Shown in pieces: positions 55,742-64,000 of a DNA stretch of 64,000 bases. The stretch spans positions 270,687 through 334,686 of the forward strand of contig NZ_LNYY01000019.1 of NCBI RefSeq assembly GCF_001468005.1. Direction: 5' to 3'. Position numbers and translations under genes: made by a program. The notes under the pieces are model-generated. The model saw nothing but the letters and a program-made list of their open reading frames with translations. It did not search any database and was not told the origin of the DNA. Source of the stretch: Legionella steelei (GTDB taxonomy: Bacteria > Pseudomonadota > Gammaproteobacteria > Legionellales > Legionellaceae). Every line of letters begins with the position of its first letter. Position 1 is the stretch's first letter.

Positions 55742-57688
55742 ATGTCAATACTAAGTATTGCTTATTCAGGGATGAATGCTTTTCAAAACGCATTAAGTGT
55801 TACTGGGAATAATATTGCAAATGTCAAAACACGAGGTTATTCAAGACAAAGCATTCAGTTTGCCCCAACTCCATCTAGAAGTTATGCGGGTTCTTTTATT
55901 GGTACAGGAGTAGCTGTTAACAACGTGTACCGCAACGTAGATCAATTTGCTAATGCTCAAGTGAGAAGTACATTAAGCGTTAAATCCCAATATGATGCTT
56001 TTTATCAGCAAGCCTTAGAAATTAATAAATTGCTTTCTCAGGATGGCAGTAGTCTTTCTGTATCCTTGCAATCTTTTTTTGATTCATTAGGACAATTAAA
56101 TAACGCGCCAGATAGTGTAGCCTCACGAAATGTTGCTATGAGTCAAACCCAATTATTAGCGAGCCAATTCTTATTTTTGCAACAAAACCTTGATCAATAT
56201 CAAGAAAGCTCAACATCGCAGATTAAAGAAATAGCGAATACAATTAATCAGTTAACTTCTAATCTTGCGTCTGTAAATGGACAAATAATGAACTCACCTA
56301 ACTCCCCTGATTTGCTGGATCAACGGGATGAGTTACTCAAACAACTGTCTCAGTATTCTGATTTAACTGTGGTGGAGCAGGATAACGGGATGGTGAATGT
56401 GGGTATTGGTAGTGGCCAAATGTTGGTGATCGGAACGACTCAAAGAGCTTTATCAGTTAGTTATGATCAAATAACGGCACAGGGAACTCATGTTTTATTG
56501 GATACAGGTGCGGGAAAAACGGAGATTACAAATCAACTAGTCAGTGGGACATTGGGCGGTCTCTTGGATTATGAGCGAAATATTTTATCTAAAGCCAGTC
56601 AACTCATAGGACAAATGGCAATTGGTTTAGCACAGAAGTTCAATGCGCAAAATCGTTTGGGCATGGACTTAAATAACCAGTTAGGACAGGATATTTTTAC
56701 TGATTACAATACCTTGGCTATGCAACTTGATCGCTCAATTGCAGCATCGACAAACTCAGGGTCTGGAGTACTATCAGTAAATATTTCTGATATCTCACAA
56801 ACTAAAATAAGTGATTATCAATTAGTTGTTACTAATGCAGGAGCGAGTCAGGCAACGCTCATTCGTGATTCTGATGGATCTGCGGTGACCTTAAATTGGA
56901 CTAGTAATCCACCAGCTCCACCAGCGGGACAGATTGTAGTTGATGGCATGACCATCACCGTAGATAACATCGCTAATTTAGCAGATAATGATTCTTTTAC
57001 AATCATGCCTACACGTGGAGCCGCAGAGAAATTTGCTTTACTCATAAATGATCCACGTCAATTAGCACTCGCTTCACCAGTGCAAACCACTGCATCTTTG
57101 AATAATACGGGCCAGGGAAAAATTGATTTAGGGCCTATTTTAAATATCACGGAAGTAACCAAACAATATACCATTGATTTTATTTCCCCAACGCAATTTA
57201 ATCTAATCAACGTTACCGATGGTATTACAACTGGGCCACTCCCCTTTGTTCCTAACACGGATAATGTGATTCCGATTCCAGATGCGACTAATCCATCATA
57301 TTCCATTACTTTATCCGGGGCACCAAATGCAGGAGATCAGTTTACTGCACAGTACAACCAAGGTGGTTTTGGTGATAATCGTAATGGATTACTTCTCGCG
57401 GGAATGCAACAACAAAATATTTTTTCTAATGGTACTGAAACACTTTTTGATGTTTATTCTGATCTGCTTTCTGATACAGGAAGCCAAACCAATGAGGCTA
57501 AAAACCGCTTTGATGCGTTTCAGGTTTTATATAAGCAATCGGTTGATTATCAGGAAAGTGTCAGTGGCGTAAATCTGGATGAGGAAGCAGAAAACATATT
57601 ACAATTTAAACAGGCTTATGAGGCTGCAGCAAAGCTAATGGCAATCGCCAATCAAATGATGGACTTACTTTTTGAAATAATGAGGTGA
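55742..57688 (+). CDS. flgK: Flagellar hook-associated protein FlgK (HAP1)
   Basis: FlgK joins hook and filament. The 648-residue protein has the N-terminal SIAYSGMNAFQNALSVTGNNIANVKTRGYSRQ, the DQRDELLKQLSQY motif (about 197-209) and the C-terminal VSGVNLDEEAENILQFKQAYEAAAKLM. The central part is long and Asp/Asn-rich. Start follows agggagcaaat. It ends three bases before flgL. Confidence 0.96.
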   Translation: MSILSIAYSGMNAFQNALSVTGNNIANVKTRGYSRQSIQFAPTPSRSYAGSFIGTGVAVNNVYRNVDQFANAQVRSTLSVKSQYDAFYQQALEINKLLSQDGSSLSVSLQSFFDSLGQLNNAPDSVASRNVAMSQTQLLASQFLFLQQNLDQYQESSTSQIKEIANTINQLTSNLASVNGQIMNSPNSPDLLDQRDELLKQLSQYSDLTVVEQDNGMVNVGIGSGQMLVIGTTQRALSVSYDQITAQGTHVLLDTGAGKTEITNQLVSGTLGGLLDYERNILSKASQLIGQMAIGLAQKFNAQNRLGMDLNNQLGQDIFTDYNTLAMQLDRSIAASTNSGSGVLSVNISDISQTKISDYQLVVTNAGASQATLIRDSDGSAVTLNWTSNPPAPPAGQIVVDGMTITVDNIANLADNDSFTIMPTRGAAEKFALLINDPRQLALASPVQTTASLNNTGQGKIDLGPILNITEVTKQYTIDFISPTQFNLINVTDGITTGPLPFVPNTDNVIPIPDATNPSYSITLSGAPNAGDQFTAQYNQGGFGDNRNGLLLAGMQQQNIFSNGTETLFDVYSDLLSDTGSQTNEAKNRFDAFQVLYKQSVDYQESVSGVNLDEEAENILQFKQAYEAAAKLMAIANQMMDLLFEIMR

Positions 57689-57691
57689 TGA

Positions 57692-58930
57692 ATGCGTATC
57701 TCAACAAATCAGATTTATCAGAATAGTATAGATAGCTTATTGCTCAAGCAAGCACAGGTGGCAAAACTGCAGCAACAGCTCGATGAAAATTTTTTAAGAG
57801 TGCGTTATTCATCAGATGATCCCATCGCTTTTGCTCAAATTGAACTCATGAATCAACGCATTAGCTTTACAGAGCTTCTCCAAAAAAATCGTGAAAGTGT
57901 TGATAGTGCTCTTAGTATGGAGGAGTCTGTCTTAAACGATTGCACAACGAGTTTGCAACGCTTACGAGACATCCAGGTGCAGGCAGGTAATCCGACATTA
58001 TCTGAGGAAGATCGTAAGGCATTAGCCATTGAGGCGAGTATTATTTTGAATGAACTAACTGATTATGCAAACACCAAAGATATCAATGGTGATTATATGT
58101 TCAGTGGTGCGCAGACATCTACCGCCCCCTTTTCAATAAATGCCTCCGGGGCCTATGTTTATAATGGCGATAGTACACAGCGTTTCCAGCTTGTTGGTAG
58201 TAGTTTACAAATGGCTATCAATGATCCTGGAGATGACCTTTTTATGCGCTTACCTAATGGGAACGGTAGTTTTTCTATTAAACAAACAGGAACCCCTAAT
58301 ACAGGGACTGCATCTGTAAACGCAGGTTCTGTATCTACTCCTTCAGCTTATGTGCCAGATAATTACACGATGAGTTTCGCATTGAATTCGCAGGGCAATC
58401 TGGTTGTTATGGTTCAGGGGGCAGCAAGTGGAAATGTTATTCCCACAAGTGGATTACCCGATGATGCACCTTTATATCAGGAGGGAATGACGGTTAGTTT
58501 TAACGGCATGGAAATGACTGTCTCAGGTATGCCAGCAGCTGGAGATACTTTTTTGATTGAGCCTGCCCAAAACGAATCTGTTTTTGCAACAATACAAGAT
58601 ATGATTAATAATTTGAATCAACCTTATTCTACTTCGACACAAAAAGCAGCTGCAACCACTGTGAATAATCAAATATTGGCACAAATAGATACTGCATTAA
58701 CTACAGTCTTGAATGCTCGCGCCAATTTGGGGTCTCGGCTAAATCAGTTACAACATGCGGATACAGCAAACTCCGATATAATTGAACAAAGTAAAATTAC
58801 TTTAAAGAGGCTACAAGAGGTCGATCCTATAGTCGCAGCTTCTGAATTTAAACAGGAGTTGTACAATTTGGAAGTGGCACAACAAAGTTTTGTGCTGATA
58901 CAAGGGTTATCTGTTTTCAATTTTATCTAA
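57692..58930 (+). CDS. flgL: Flagellar hook-associated protein FlgL (HAP3)
   Basis: FlgL is the second hook-filament junction protein and is flagellin-like at its ends. The 412-residue protein begins MRISTNQIYQNSIDSLLLKQ, has QVQAGNPTLSEEDRKALAIE and GDYMFSGAQT in the N-terminal half, and ends KRLQEVDPIVAASEFKQELYNLEVAQQSFVLIQGLSVFNFI. It closes the operon; a short repeat fragment (58941-58965) lies just after. Confidence 0.95.
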   Translation: MRISTNQIYQNSIDSLLLKQAQVAKLQQQLDENFLRVRYSSDDPIAFAQIELMNQRISFTELLQKNRESVDSALSMEESVLNDCTTSLQRLRDIQVQAGNPTLSEEDRKALAIEASIILNELTDYANTKDINGDYMFSGAQTSTAPFSINASGAYVYNGDSTQRFQLVGSSLQMAINDPGDDLFMRLPNGNGSFSIKQTGTPNTGTASVNAGSVSTPSAYVPDNYTMSFALNSQGNLVVMVQGAASGNVIPTSGLPDDAPLYQEGMTVSFNGMEMTVSGMPAAGDTFLIEPAQNESVFATIQDMINNLNQPYSTSTQKAAATTVNNQILAQIDTALTTVLNARANLGSRLNQLQHADTANSDIIEQSKITLKRLQEVDPIVAASEFKQELYNLEVAQQSFVLIQGLSVFNFI

Positions 58931-58940
58931 AATGAAAATT

Positions 58941-58965
58941 GTAGCCTGACTGCTTGCAACCAGGA
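58941..58965. repeat. Partial palindromic repeat after flgL
   Basis: gtagcctgactgcttgcaac followed by cagga matches the second repeat type (gcctggttgc...gcaaccaggc), but only part is present. It lies between convergent genes. Confidence 0.5.
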
Positions 58966-58996
58966 GCATATTTCAGCTACATGCTGCATCACTGAG

Positions 58997-59872
58997 TTAT
59001 TTATGAGGAAATGTTTGTCGCCAAAATTGAGCTATGTCGATGCGCCTTGTTATCCAGATATCCTGATACTGGGTTAAATGATCTAAAAACTGTTTTAAAA
59101 TAAGACATCGGTCGGGTTTTCCACTCAGACGCGGATGTAAGCCTATAGTCATGATGGCAAGACGTTTTTCTTGATACATATAATGAAACGTATTGATTAA
59201 TCGGTCATAAAATTCTTTGGCACATGAAAACCCAGGGGTTGTACTGAATCTGAAATCATTGCAATCAAGAGAGTAGGGGATTACAAGGTGCTCAGCAATA
59301 TAATAAGGCAGCTCATCGGCATAACTGTCTGAATCATAAAGAAAGCCCCCATGTTCTAACAGTAATTCACGAGTATGCTCACTTCGACGACCAGTGTACC
59401 AACCATTAGGCTTATGGCCGGTGAGTTTTTCTAAGGTTTCAATACACAAAAGAATATGTTTGTTTTCAACTTTTCTAGAAATATTTGTGTAATTTATCCA
59501 GCGCCATCCATGTCCCGCCACCTCATGGTCTTGTTGGGCCAGATATTCAGCAAATAATGGATTAAGTATCAATGCTTGCCCTGCAACAAAAAACGTAAGT
59601 GGAATTTTATAATGATCAAATAGACGCAGAAGACGCCATATCCCTACGCGACTACCGTACTCATAAAAAGATTCCATACTTAGATTTCGTTGTCCTTTGG
59701 CTTTGGGAACAAAAGGAAAATCTGCACCACTTGTTTCAGCGTATGCATCTCCATTGAGAGGACATAATTCAGCTCCCTCTTCATAGTTAATTACAAAGTT
59801 GACGGCAAGCTTTGCTTTATTAGGCCAAGAGCATTTATTTTCTTCTGGTCCATAGCCTACTAAATCGCGCAT
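58997..59872 (-). CDS. PuuE-like polysaccharide deacetylase/allantoinase family protein
   Basis: The 291-residue protein has the NodB-like fold of the PuuE group: VNFVINYEEGAE near residue 25-36 replaces the TFDDG motif, with GSRVGIWRLLRLFDHYKIPLTFFVAGQAL, EVAGHGWRWI and PNGWYTGR. PuuE proteins act as metal-independent allantoinases, while others in the group deacetylate sugars, so the substrate is open. It lies three bases after the next gene on the same strand, implying a joint operon with a GNAT protein. Confidence 0.82.
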   Translation of the reverse strand: MRDLVGYGPEENKCSWPNKAKLAVNFVINYEEGAELCPLNGDAYAETSGADFPFVPKAKGQRNLSMESFYEYGSRVGIWRLLRLFDHYKIPLTFFVAGQALILNPLFAEYLAQQDHEVAGHGWRWINYTNISRKVENKHILLCIETLEKLTGHKPNGWYTGRRSEHTRELLLEHGGFLYDSDSYADELPYYIAEHLVIPYSLDCNDFRFSTTPGFSCAKEFYDRLINTFHYMYQEKRLAIMTIGLHPRLSGKPDRCLILKQFLDHLTQYQDIWITRRIDIAQFWRQTFPHK

Positions 59873-59875
59873 GGT

Positions 59876-60721
59876 TTATCCTAATTCAAATGTAGTAATT
59901 CCATAAATGCCATCGATAGGCAGTTTGGGTGCCCCTTTTAAATACATTCTTGCTGTAGCGAATACTTTGGTCATCCCATGTTTATTGACCAAGTCAACTG
60001 CTAATGAATTACTTTCTGGGATATCCAGATAGACCGTCTCACCACGCGCATATTCAACCAATTGTGCAAATAATTTTTCGGCAATAAATGAGCTCTCCGC
60101 GAATAAGGGGCCTATTTTATAGCCCTCAAAACATTTGCGAATGACACCATAACCTTTTAATTGATTTTCTTTAATATAGCCAAGTGCTAATGCTGAGTTT
60201 TGAGTAATCCATGCGGTTAGAAATTTTACTCTTGGGGCTGGAAAATAGTGTCGATCATATTGGGTTATCTGATCGAATGAGACGTTTTTTAGCTCAACTA
60301 TATGTGGATCGTGTTTAGGCGTAACTTGTGTGTGCTCTAATGCATATCGAGCGTTATTATGGGCAAATTGATAACCAATTTTTGCATAATTATCAACCAT
60401 GTTGAGCACGCCATCAATACCGACATTTCTGTCTCCAACATAAGCGAGGCGTGCGCGAGTTAATTCCAGACCATAACCTTGAGCACGATATTTATTATCT
60501 ACTATATAAAAACCACAAAAAGCAAAGTGTTCGTCGTAAAGTACTGCAGAACCAATGGCAATAATTTGATCATCGAGTTTTCCTGCGAAGAAACCTTGAG
60601 GATCTGTTTGATAAAAACACTCTGCATCATTTAATCCAGGGTTCCAACCTTCTTTCCGTGCCCATTCTACAGCGACTGAAACTTCTTCGCGTGTCATTCG
60701 TTCGATGCGGTACTTGGACAT
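59876..60721 (-). CDS. GNAT acetyltransferase with second GNAT-like C-terminal domain
   Basis: The ATG at 60721 follows aaaagg by six bases; a GTG three codons upstream is less likely. The 281-residue protein has an N-terminal GNAT domain (about 1-125, GFYIVDNKYRAQGYGLELTRARLAYVGDRNVGIDGV) with the acetyl-CoA loop R-x-x-G-x-G. A second smaller domain (about 155-275, KGYGVIRKCFEGYKIGPLFAES and SNSLAVDLVNKHGMTKVF) resembles the family that follows GNAT in two-domain acetyltransferases. It probably acts with the deacetylase encoded next to it. The substrate is unknown. Confidence 0.8.
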   Translation of the reverse strand: MSKYRIERMTREEVSVAVEWARKEGWNPGLNDAECFYQTDPQGFFAGKLDDQIIAIGSAVLYDEHFAFCGFYIVDNKYRAQGYGLELTRARLAYVGDRNVGIDGVLNMVDNYAKIGYQFAHNNARYALEHTQVTPKHDPHIVELKNVSFDQITQYDRHYFPAPRVKFLTAWITQNSALALGYIKENQLKGYGVIRKCFEGYKIGPLFAESSFIAEKLFAQLVEYARGETVYLDIPESNSLAVDLVNKHGMTKVFATARMYLKGAPKLPIDGIYGITTFELG

Positions 60722-60926
60722 GATAGTCACCTTTTCGACTGTATATATAAATTAAATATTAAAGTATTGCGTAAAGCAAATAGCTAAGCTTCTATTTTTA
60801 TTGTGTAAATATAGACCATTTTTTCGTGCTTTTATTTTTCGTCGAACCAATGAATTAAAGATACTAAATGCTAAAAAATCCTGTATTATGATCCACTTTA
60901 GTTTTTTTTAAATGTAAGGAAACATT

Positions 60927-62222
60927 ATGAATTTCAGTATCAGGAATATCTTAGGCCCCTTGTTTCTCATTCTTTCATGTCCTATTTTTGTTATGTTGAT
61001 GTGGTATACCAACACGCAGCTACAAGGGTCTTTGTCTGCTCTTTGGGATTTGATGCTTCAAAACGGCTTTTTTCAGACTGTGATGACCATATGGGGGCCT
61101 TATTTTTGGGGCTCTGCAGTAGCTTGGAAAATTATTTTAATTTTTACAGCTTTTGAGCTGGCTTTAATGCGTATTCTCCCAGGAAAAACATTTAACGGAC
61201 CCATTACCCCGAAAGGAAACGTGCCAGTTTATAAAGACAATGGTGTTTTTGCATTTATTGTCACTATGGCCAGCTTTTGTATTGCATCTTTTGGTTTTAA
61301 CTTATTCTCGGCTTCTATTCTTTATGACAACTTAGGTGCGCTATTTGGGGCCCTCAATTTGTTTAGCCTTATTTTTTGTGTGTTTTTATACATCAAAGGC
61401 CGTTTTTACCCTTCATCAACTGATTCAGGTATAACCAATAACATGCTGTTTGATTATTATTGGGGAACAGAGCTTTATCCTCAAGTGTGGGGATGGAGTA
61501 TTAAAAAATTCATTACCTGTCGTTTTGGTATGATGAGTTGGGGCTTATTTCTAATTTCTTATTGCGCAAAACAAGCAGAGTTAGGCGACTTATCTAACTC
61601 AATGTTAATTTCCGTTATATTGCAATTTGTTTATCTCAGTAAATTTTATATGTGGGAAAAAGGTTATTTACGATCCTTAGATATCATGCATGATCGTGCT
61701 GGTTTTTATATTTGTTGGGGATGCATGGTATGGGTTCCTTGTGTGTATACTTCACCAAGTATGTATCTTGTGCTTCATCCTATTCATTTATCGTTTATGT
61801 GGGCAACTTTGATTTTAGGTTTAGGTTTGGCAAGCATTATTATTAATTATCTCGCTGACAAGCAACGACTTATTGCTCGAGCTACGCAAGGTGAGTGTAA
61901 GGTTTGGGGCAAAAAACCGGTTACTGTATTGGCACGTTATGAAACTACTGAAGGTGATAAAAAACAAACAATATTACTTGCTTCAGGGTGGTGGGGGATC
62001 GCCAGACATTTCCATTATATTCCAGAGCTTGCTGGTACATTTTTTTGGTCTGTCCCTGCGTTGTTTACGCATTTTGCCCCATACTTCTATCTTTGCTTTT
62101 TAACTGTTTTATTATTTGATAGAGCATTTCGTGATGATAAACGTTGTTCTGCTAAGTATGGACATGATTGGAAAAAATATTGTGAATTGGTTCCATATAA
62201 AATTGTTCCTCTTGTGATTTGA
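60927..62222 (+). CDS. ERG4/ERG24-family sterol reductase (7-dehydrocholesterol/C14-sterol reductase type)
   Basis: The 431-residue multi-pass membrane protein carries the signatures of eukaryotic sterol reductases that use NADPH to reduce ring or side-chain double bonds. GPLFLILSCPIFVMLMWY is at the N-terminus, then YKDNGVFAFIVT (102-113), LFDYYWGTELYP (174-185), SGWWGIARHFHY (353-364) and FDRAFRDDKRCSAKYGHDW (397-415) with PYKIVP at the end. About nine hydrophobic segments are visible. Bacteria rarely make sterols, but related genes are known in Coxiella and Legionella drancourtii and are thought to come from eukaryotes. Start follows aaggaaac. The next gene is a P450 in the same direction. 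Confidence 0.92.
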   Translation: MNFSIRNILGPLFLILSCPIFVMLMWYTNTQLQGSLSALWDLMLQNGFFQTVMTIWGPYFWGSAVAWKIILIFTAFELALMRILPGKTFNGPITPKGNVPVYKDNGVFAFIVTMASFCIASFGFNLFSASILYDNLGALFGALNLFSLIFCVFLYIKGRFYPSSTDSGITNNMLFDYYWGTELYPQVWGWSIKKFITCRFGMMSWGLFLISYCAKQAELGDLSNSMLISVILQFVYLSKFYMWEKGYLRSLDIMHDRAGFYICWGCMVWVPCVYTSPSMYLVLHPIHLSFMWATLILGLGLASIIINYLADKQRLIARATQGECKVWGKKPVTVLARYETTEGDKKQTILLASGWWGIARHFHYIPELAGTFFWSVPALFTHFAPYFYLCFLTVLLFDRAFRDDKRCSAKYGHDWKKYCELVPYKIVPLVI

Positions 62223-62253
62223 TGTTTGTGTTGTACTATTTTTTCTAGTCAGT

Positions 62254-62280
62254 ATCCTGGGTGAGTAAGCACCCAGGGAT
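62254..62280 (+). terminator. Hairpin between the sterol reductase and P450 genes
   Basis: atcctgggtg (62254-62263) and cacccagggat (62270-62280) pair with one bulged G around loop agtaag, 32 bases after the reductase stop. No strong T-run follows. The core cctgggt...acccagg recalls the interspersed repeats. Confidence 0.5.
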
Positions 62281-62339
62281 CTTCTTTGTATACAATCCAG
62301 TCGATGTAACAATATGAATCAAATCTGTGGGGGGGATAT

Positions 62340-64000
62340 ATGCTTATTTATATTCTTATAATGATAGGCATCAGTATAATCGTACGCATTTATCAGTTAC
62401 AAAAACAAGCTGAAATTGCAAAAATAACTTATCCCTCCGAATTGAGCTATCTTTCCTTAATTAAGGACATGGCTCTTTTAAAAACAACTCCTTCGGCACA
62501 AGAGCAATTACAAACGCGTTTTATGACATTTATAGCTGACTTGGGAACTCGCTCACTCGAGGGTGGTTCTGGGGTCGGTTATTTTAAGGTACCCAATTTA
62601 TCACCAGTATTTGTATTATCAAATAAAGCACTGATACAGCAACTTTATGCAAAAAAAAATGAAAGGAAGTTTGGACAACGACAATTTTTTCATCGATTAG
62701 AAGTGATATTAGGTTCTGAGAATTTAATGTCCTCCATTTTGGGTTCAGAAGCACATTCTAAAGTTCGCAACGCCATACTGTTACGCAATGAAACAAACAG
62801 GCCTCACGTAGCCGAGATGGTTGCCGATTTTTTTAAAGAATATGAATTTGAGCAGGGTGAACATGGATGGCCTTTGAGTGAGGTAATGGATAAACTCTCT
62901 CGCAGAGTATTATTAATCACATATTTTGGAAAAGCAGTTGTTAAACCTTTTGAAGCATTTTATCAGGCAAATCTAACGAAGGAATTAATGAGCTGTTTGT
63001 TTAGCCTAGAACCCATTGGCAAGGAGGAGGAAAAAAGCCTCCTTTTTTTAAGAAGTAGAGTGTTTAATCTTGGTTGGCAGATTATCTTTTCCTCAGAAGA
63101 AATTACAAAACAATTAACAGCAGAGCAGAGCTGGCTTAATTACCTGCTTGTAGTCCGTGTGTTAAATAATACAAGCGTAAAAAGTCAGTTGAATGAACTG
63201 GGGATAAACGCAACGACTCAATTAACTGCTGCGCAATGTAAGTTACTGATCGATTATTCGGTTGAGTACTCTGATACTACGCCATTGTCTGCTTTGGTGA
63301 GGGACGTTGTTAATGAAAGCTTATTCATTCCATTATTGGGTTTTGATGCGACAGCAACCGCTTTAATTACAGCGTTAAGAATTGCTCTTCAGGATAAACG
63401 CATCTATAGCATGATGAAACAGGAAATTCAGCAAAAAATTTCAGCAAACGAACACTTTGAATTGCATTCTCCGTGGGATTCTCGAGTAGCAAAAGGTGAT
63501 TTATCATATGCTGAAGCTGTTTTATTAGAAGCGTTGAGATTATCACCACCTGCACCTATTGTGCCAGAAATTATCCATGAAACAATCAATCTCGAGCTTG
63601 AGGGAACGACACTTACTTTACCTGCTGGTTCGCTTATATTTATTCCTATGCAAGGAATGCATACTCACATAAAACATGTTCCAGATATTGATCTTTCCAC
63701 TGAGGGGCAAGAAATATTTGGTAAAAAGACAATTACTGCGAATGAAATTTTTCCTGAGCGCTGGGGGCCTAAGAACCATCAAAATGAGTTTTATAATACC
63801 CATTTTTTTGCGGCATCTCCCGTATTTAATTCACCGGGGACAATGGAGAAAGAGGGCGGATTATTAACATTTAAGACTGGATCAAGGCGATGTCCCGGTT
63901 TACGAATTGCAATGACAGAAATAATGGCTTTATTTCGCATGCTTGTAACCTACAAATTTGAACTGACAGCAGAGGATCATCTGGAATTACACTTTAATTA
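62340..64000 (+). CDS. Membrane-anchored cytochrome P450, 3' end cut by window edge
   Basis: An ATG at 62340 after tgtgggggggatat opens a frame of at least 553 residues to the window edge. The N-terminus (MLIYILIMIGISIIVRIYQ) is a single membrane anchor, as in eukaryotic microsomal P450s and unlike most soluble bacterial ones. The P450 core is clear: I-helix G334-F-D-A-T338-A-T340, K-helix EALR at 397-400, FPERW, and heme-binding FKTGSRRCPG with Cys518. The gap between EALR and the Cys is about 118 residues, longer than the usual 75-85, so an insertion is present. P450s use NAD(P)H-derived electrons and oxygen to hydroxylate lipids. Position after a sterol reductase suggests a sterol or lipid substrate. 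Confidence 0.9.
   Translation, partial: MLIYILIMIGISIIVRIYQLQKQAEIAKITYPSELSYLSLIKDMALLKTTPSAQEQLQTRFMTFIADLGTRSLEGGSGVGYFKVPNLSPVFVLSNKALIQQLYAKKNERKFGQRQFFHRLEVILGSENLMSSILGSEAHSKVRNAILLRNETNRPHVAEMVADFFKEYEFEQGEHGWPLSEVMDKLSRRVLLITYFGKAVVKPFEAFYQANLTKELMSCLFSLEPIGKEEEKSLLFLRSRVFNLGWQIIFSSEEITKQLTAEQSWLNYLLVVRVLNNTSVKSQLNELGINATTQLTAAQCKLLIDYSVEYSDTTPLSALVRDVVNESLFIPLLGFDATATALITALRIALQDKRIYSMMKQEIQQKISANEHFELHSPWDSRVAKGDLSYAEAVLLEALRLSPPAPIVPEIIHETINLELEGTTLTLPAGSLIFIPMQGMHTHIKHVPDIDLSTEGQEIFGKKTITANEIFPERWGPKNHQNEFYNTHFFAASPVFNSPGTMEKEGGLLTFKTGSRRCPGLRIAMTEIMALFRMLVTYKFELTAEDHLELHFN

Overview
The window is a stretch of gamma-proteobacterial chromosome that looks like the genus Legionella. 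The reasons are the AT-rich codon use, type II secretion genes of the dispersed lspL-lspM type, the tig-clpP-clpX-lon-hupB-ppiD block, eukaryote-like genes (a leucine-rich-repeat protein, an ERG4/ERG24-type sterol reductase, a membrane-anchored cytochrome P450), and short palindromic repeats between genes. The complete flagellar hook/basal-body operon argues against non-flagellated species such as L. longbeachae. I cannot name the species from sequence alone.

Layout. 1-4 kb: a truncated outer-membrane barrel protein, a dGTPase, a small SPOR-like lipoprotein and a quinone-oxidoreductase-like dehydrogenase. 4-6.7 kb: mltB-lspL-lspM, a murein transglycosylase with two inner-membrane type II secretion components. 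6.8-10.6 kb: lepA, lepB, a DUF4845 gene and rnc. 10.7-14.1 kb: an ABC-F ATPase and an orphan tyrosine recombinase, on the minus strand. 14.2-21.4 kb: four tRNAs, then the protein-quality-control block tig-clpP-clpX-lon-hupB, two tRNAs and a strong terminator. 21.7-31.8 kb: ppiD, an unknown membrane protein with a Pro/Tyr-rich tail, cytochrome b561, tRNA-Ser, bamD, a small unknown gene, kup-rdgC and rlmI. 32.1-33.3 kb: a GAF-class III cyclase.

33.4-40.9 kb is a complete histidine operon on the minus strand, yerC-hisG-D-C-B-H-A-F-IE, tightly packed except for a palindromic repeat between hisA and hisF. It is followed by pyrE, a cold-shock protein, PhzF-GNAT, a stand-alone malonyl transacylase, the leucine-rich-repeat protein, an LplT-like transporter and hemF. 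48.3-58.9 kb holds flgBCDEFGHIJKL behind a consensus sigma-54 promoter, with one repeat between flgH and flgI. The last 5 kb carry a PuuE-like deacetylase with a GNAT protein, then the sterol reductase and the P450, which runs off the right edge.

Most of the window is housekeeping. The most unusual parts are the sterol-reductase/P450 pair, the leucine-rich-repeat and Pro/Tyr-tail proteins (candidate host-interaction proteins), and the palindromic repeat family, two copies of which lie inside otherwise compact operons.
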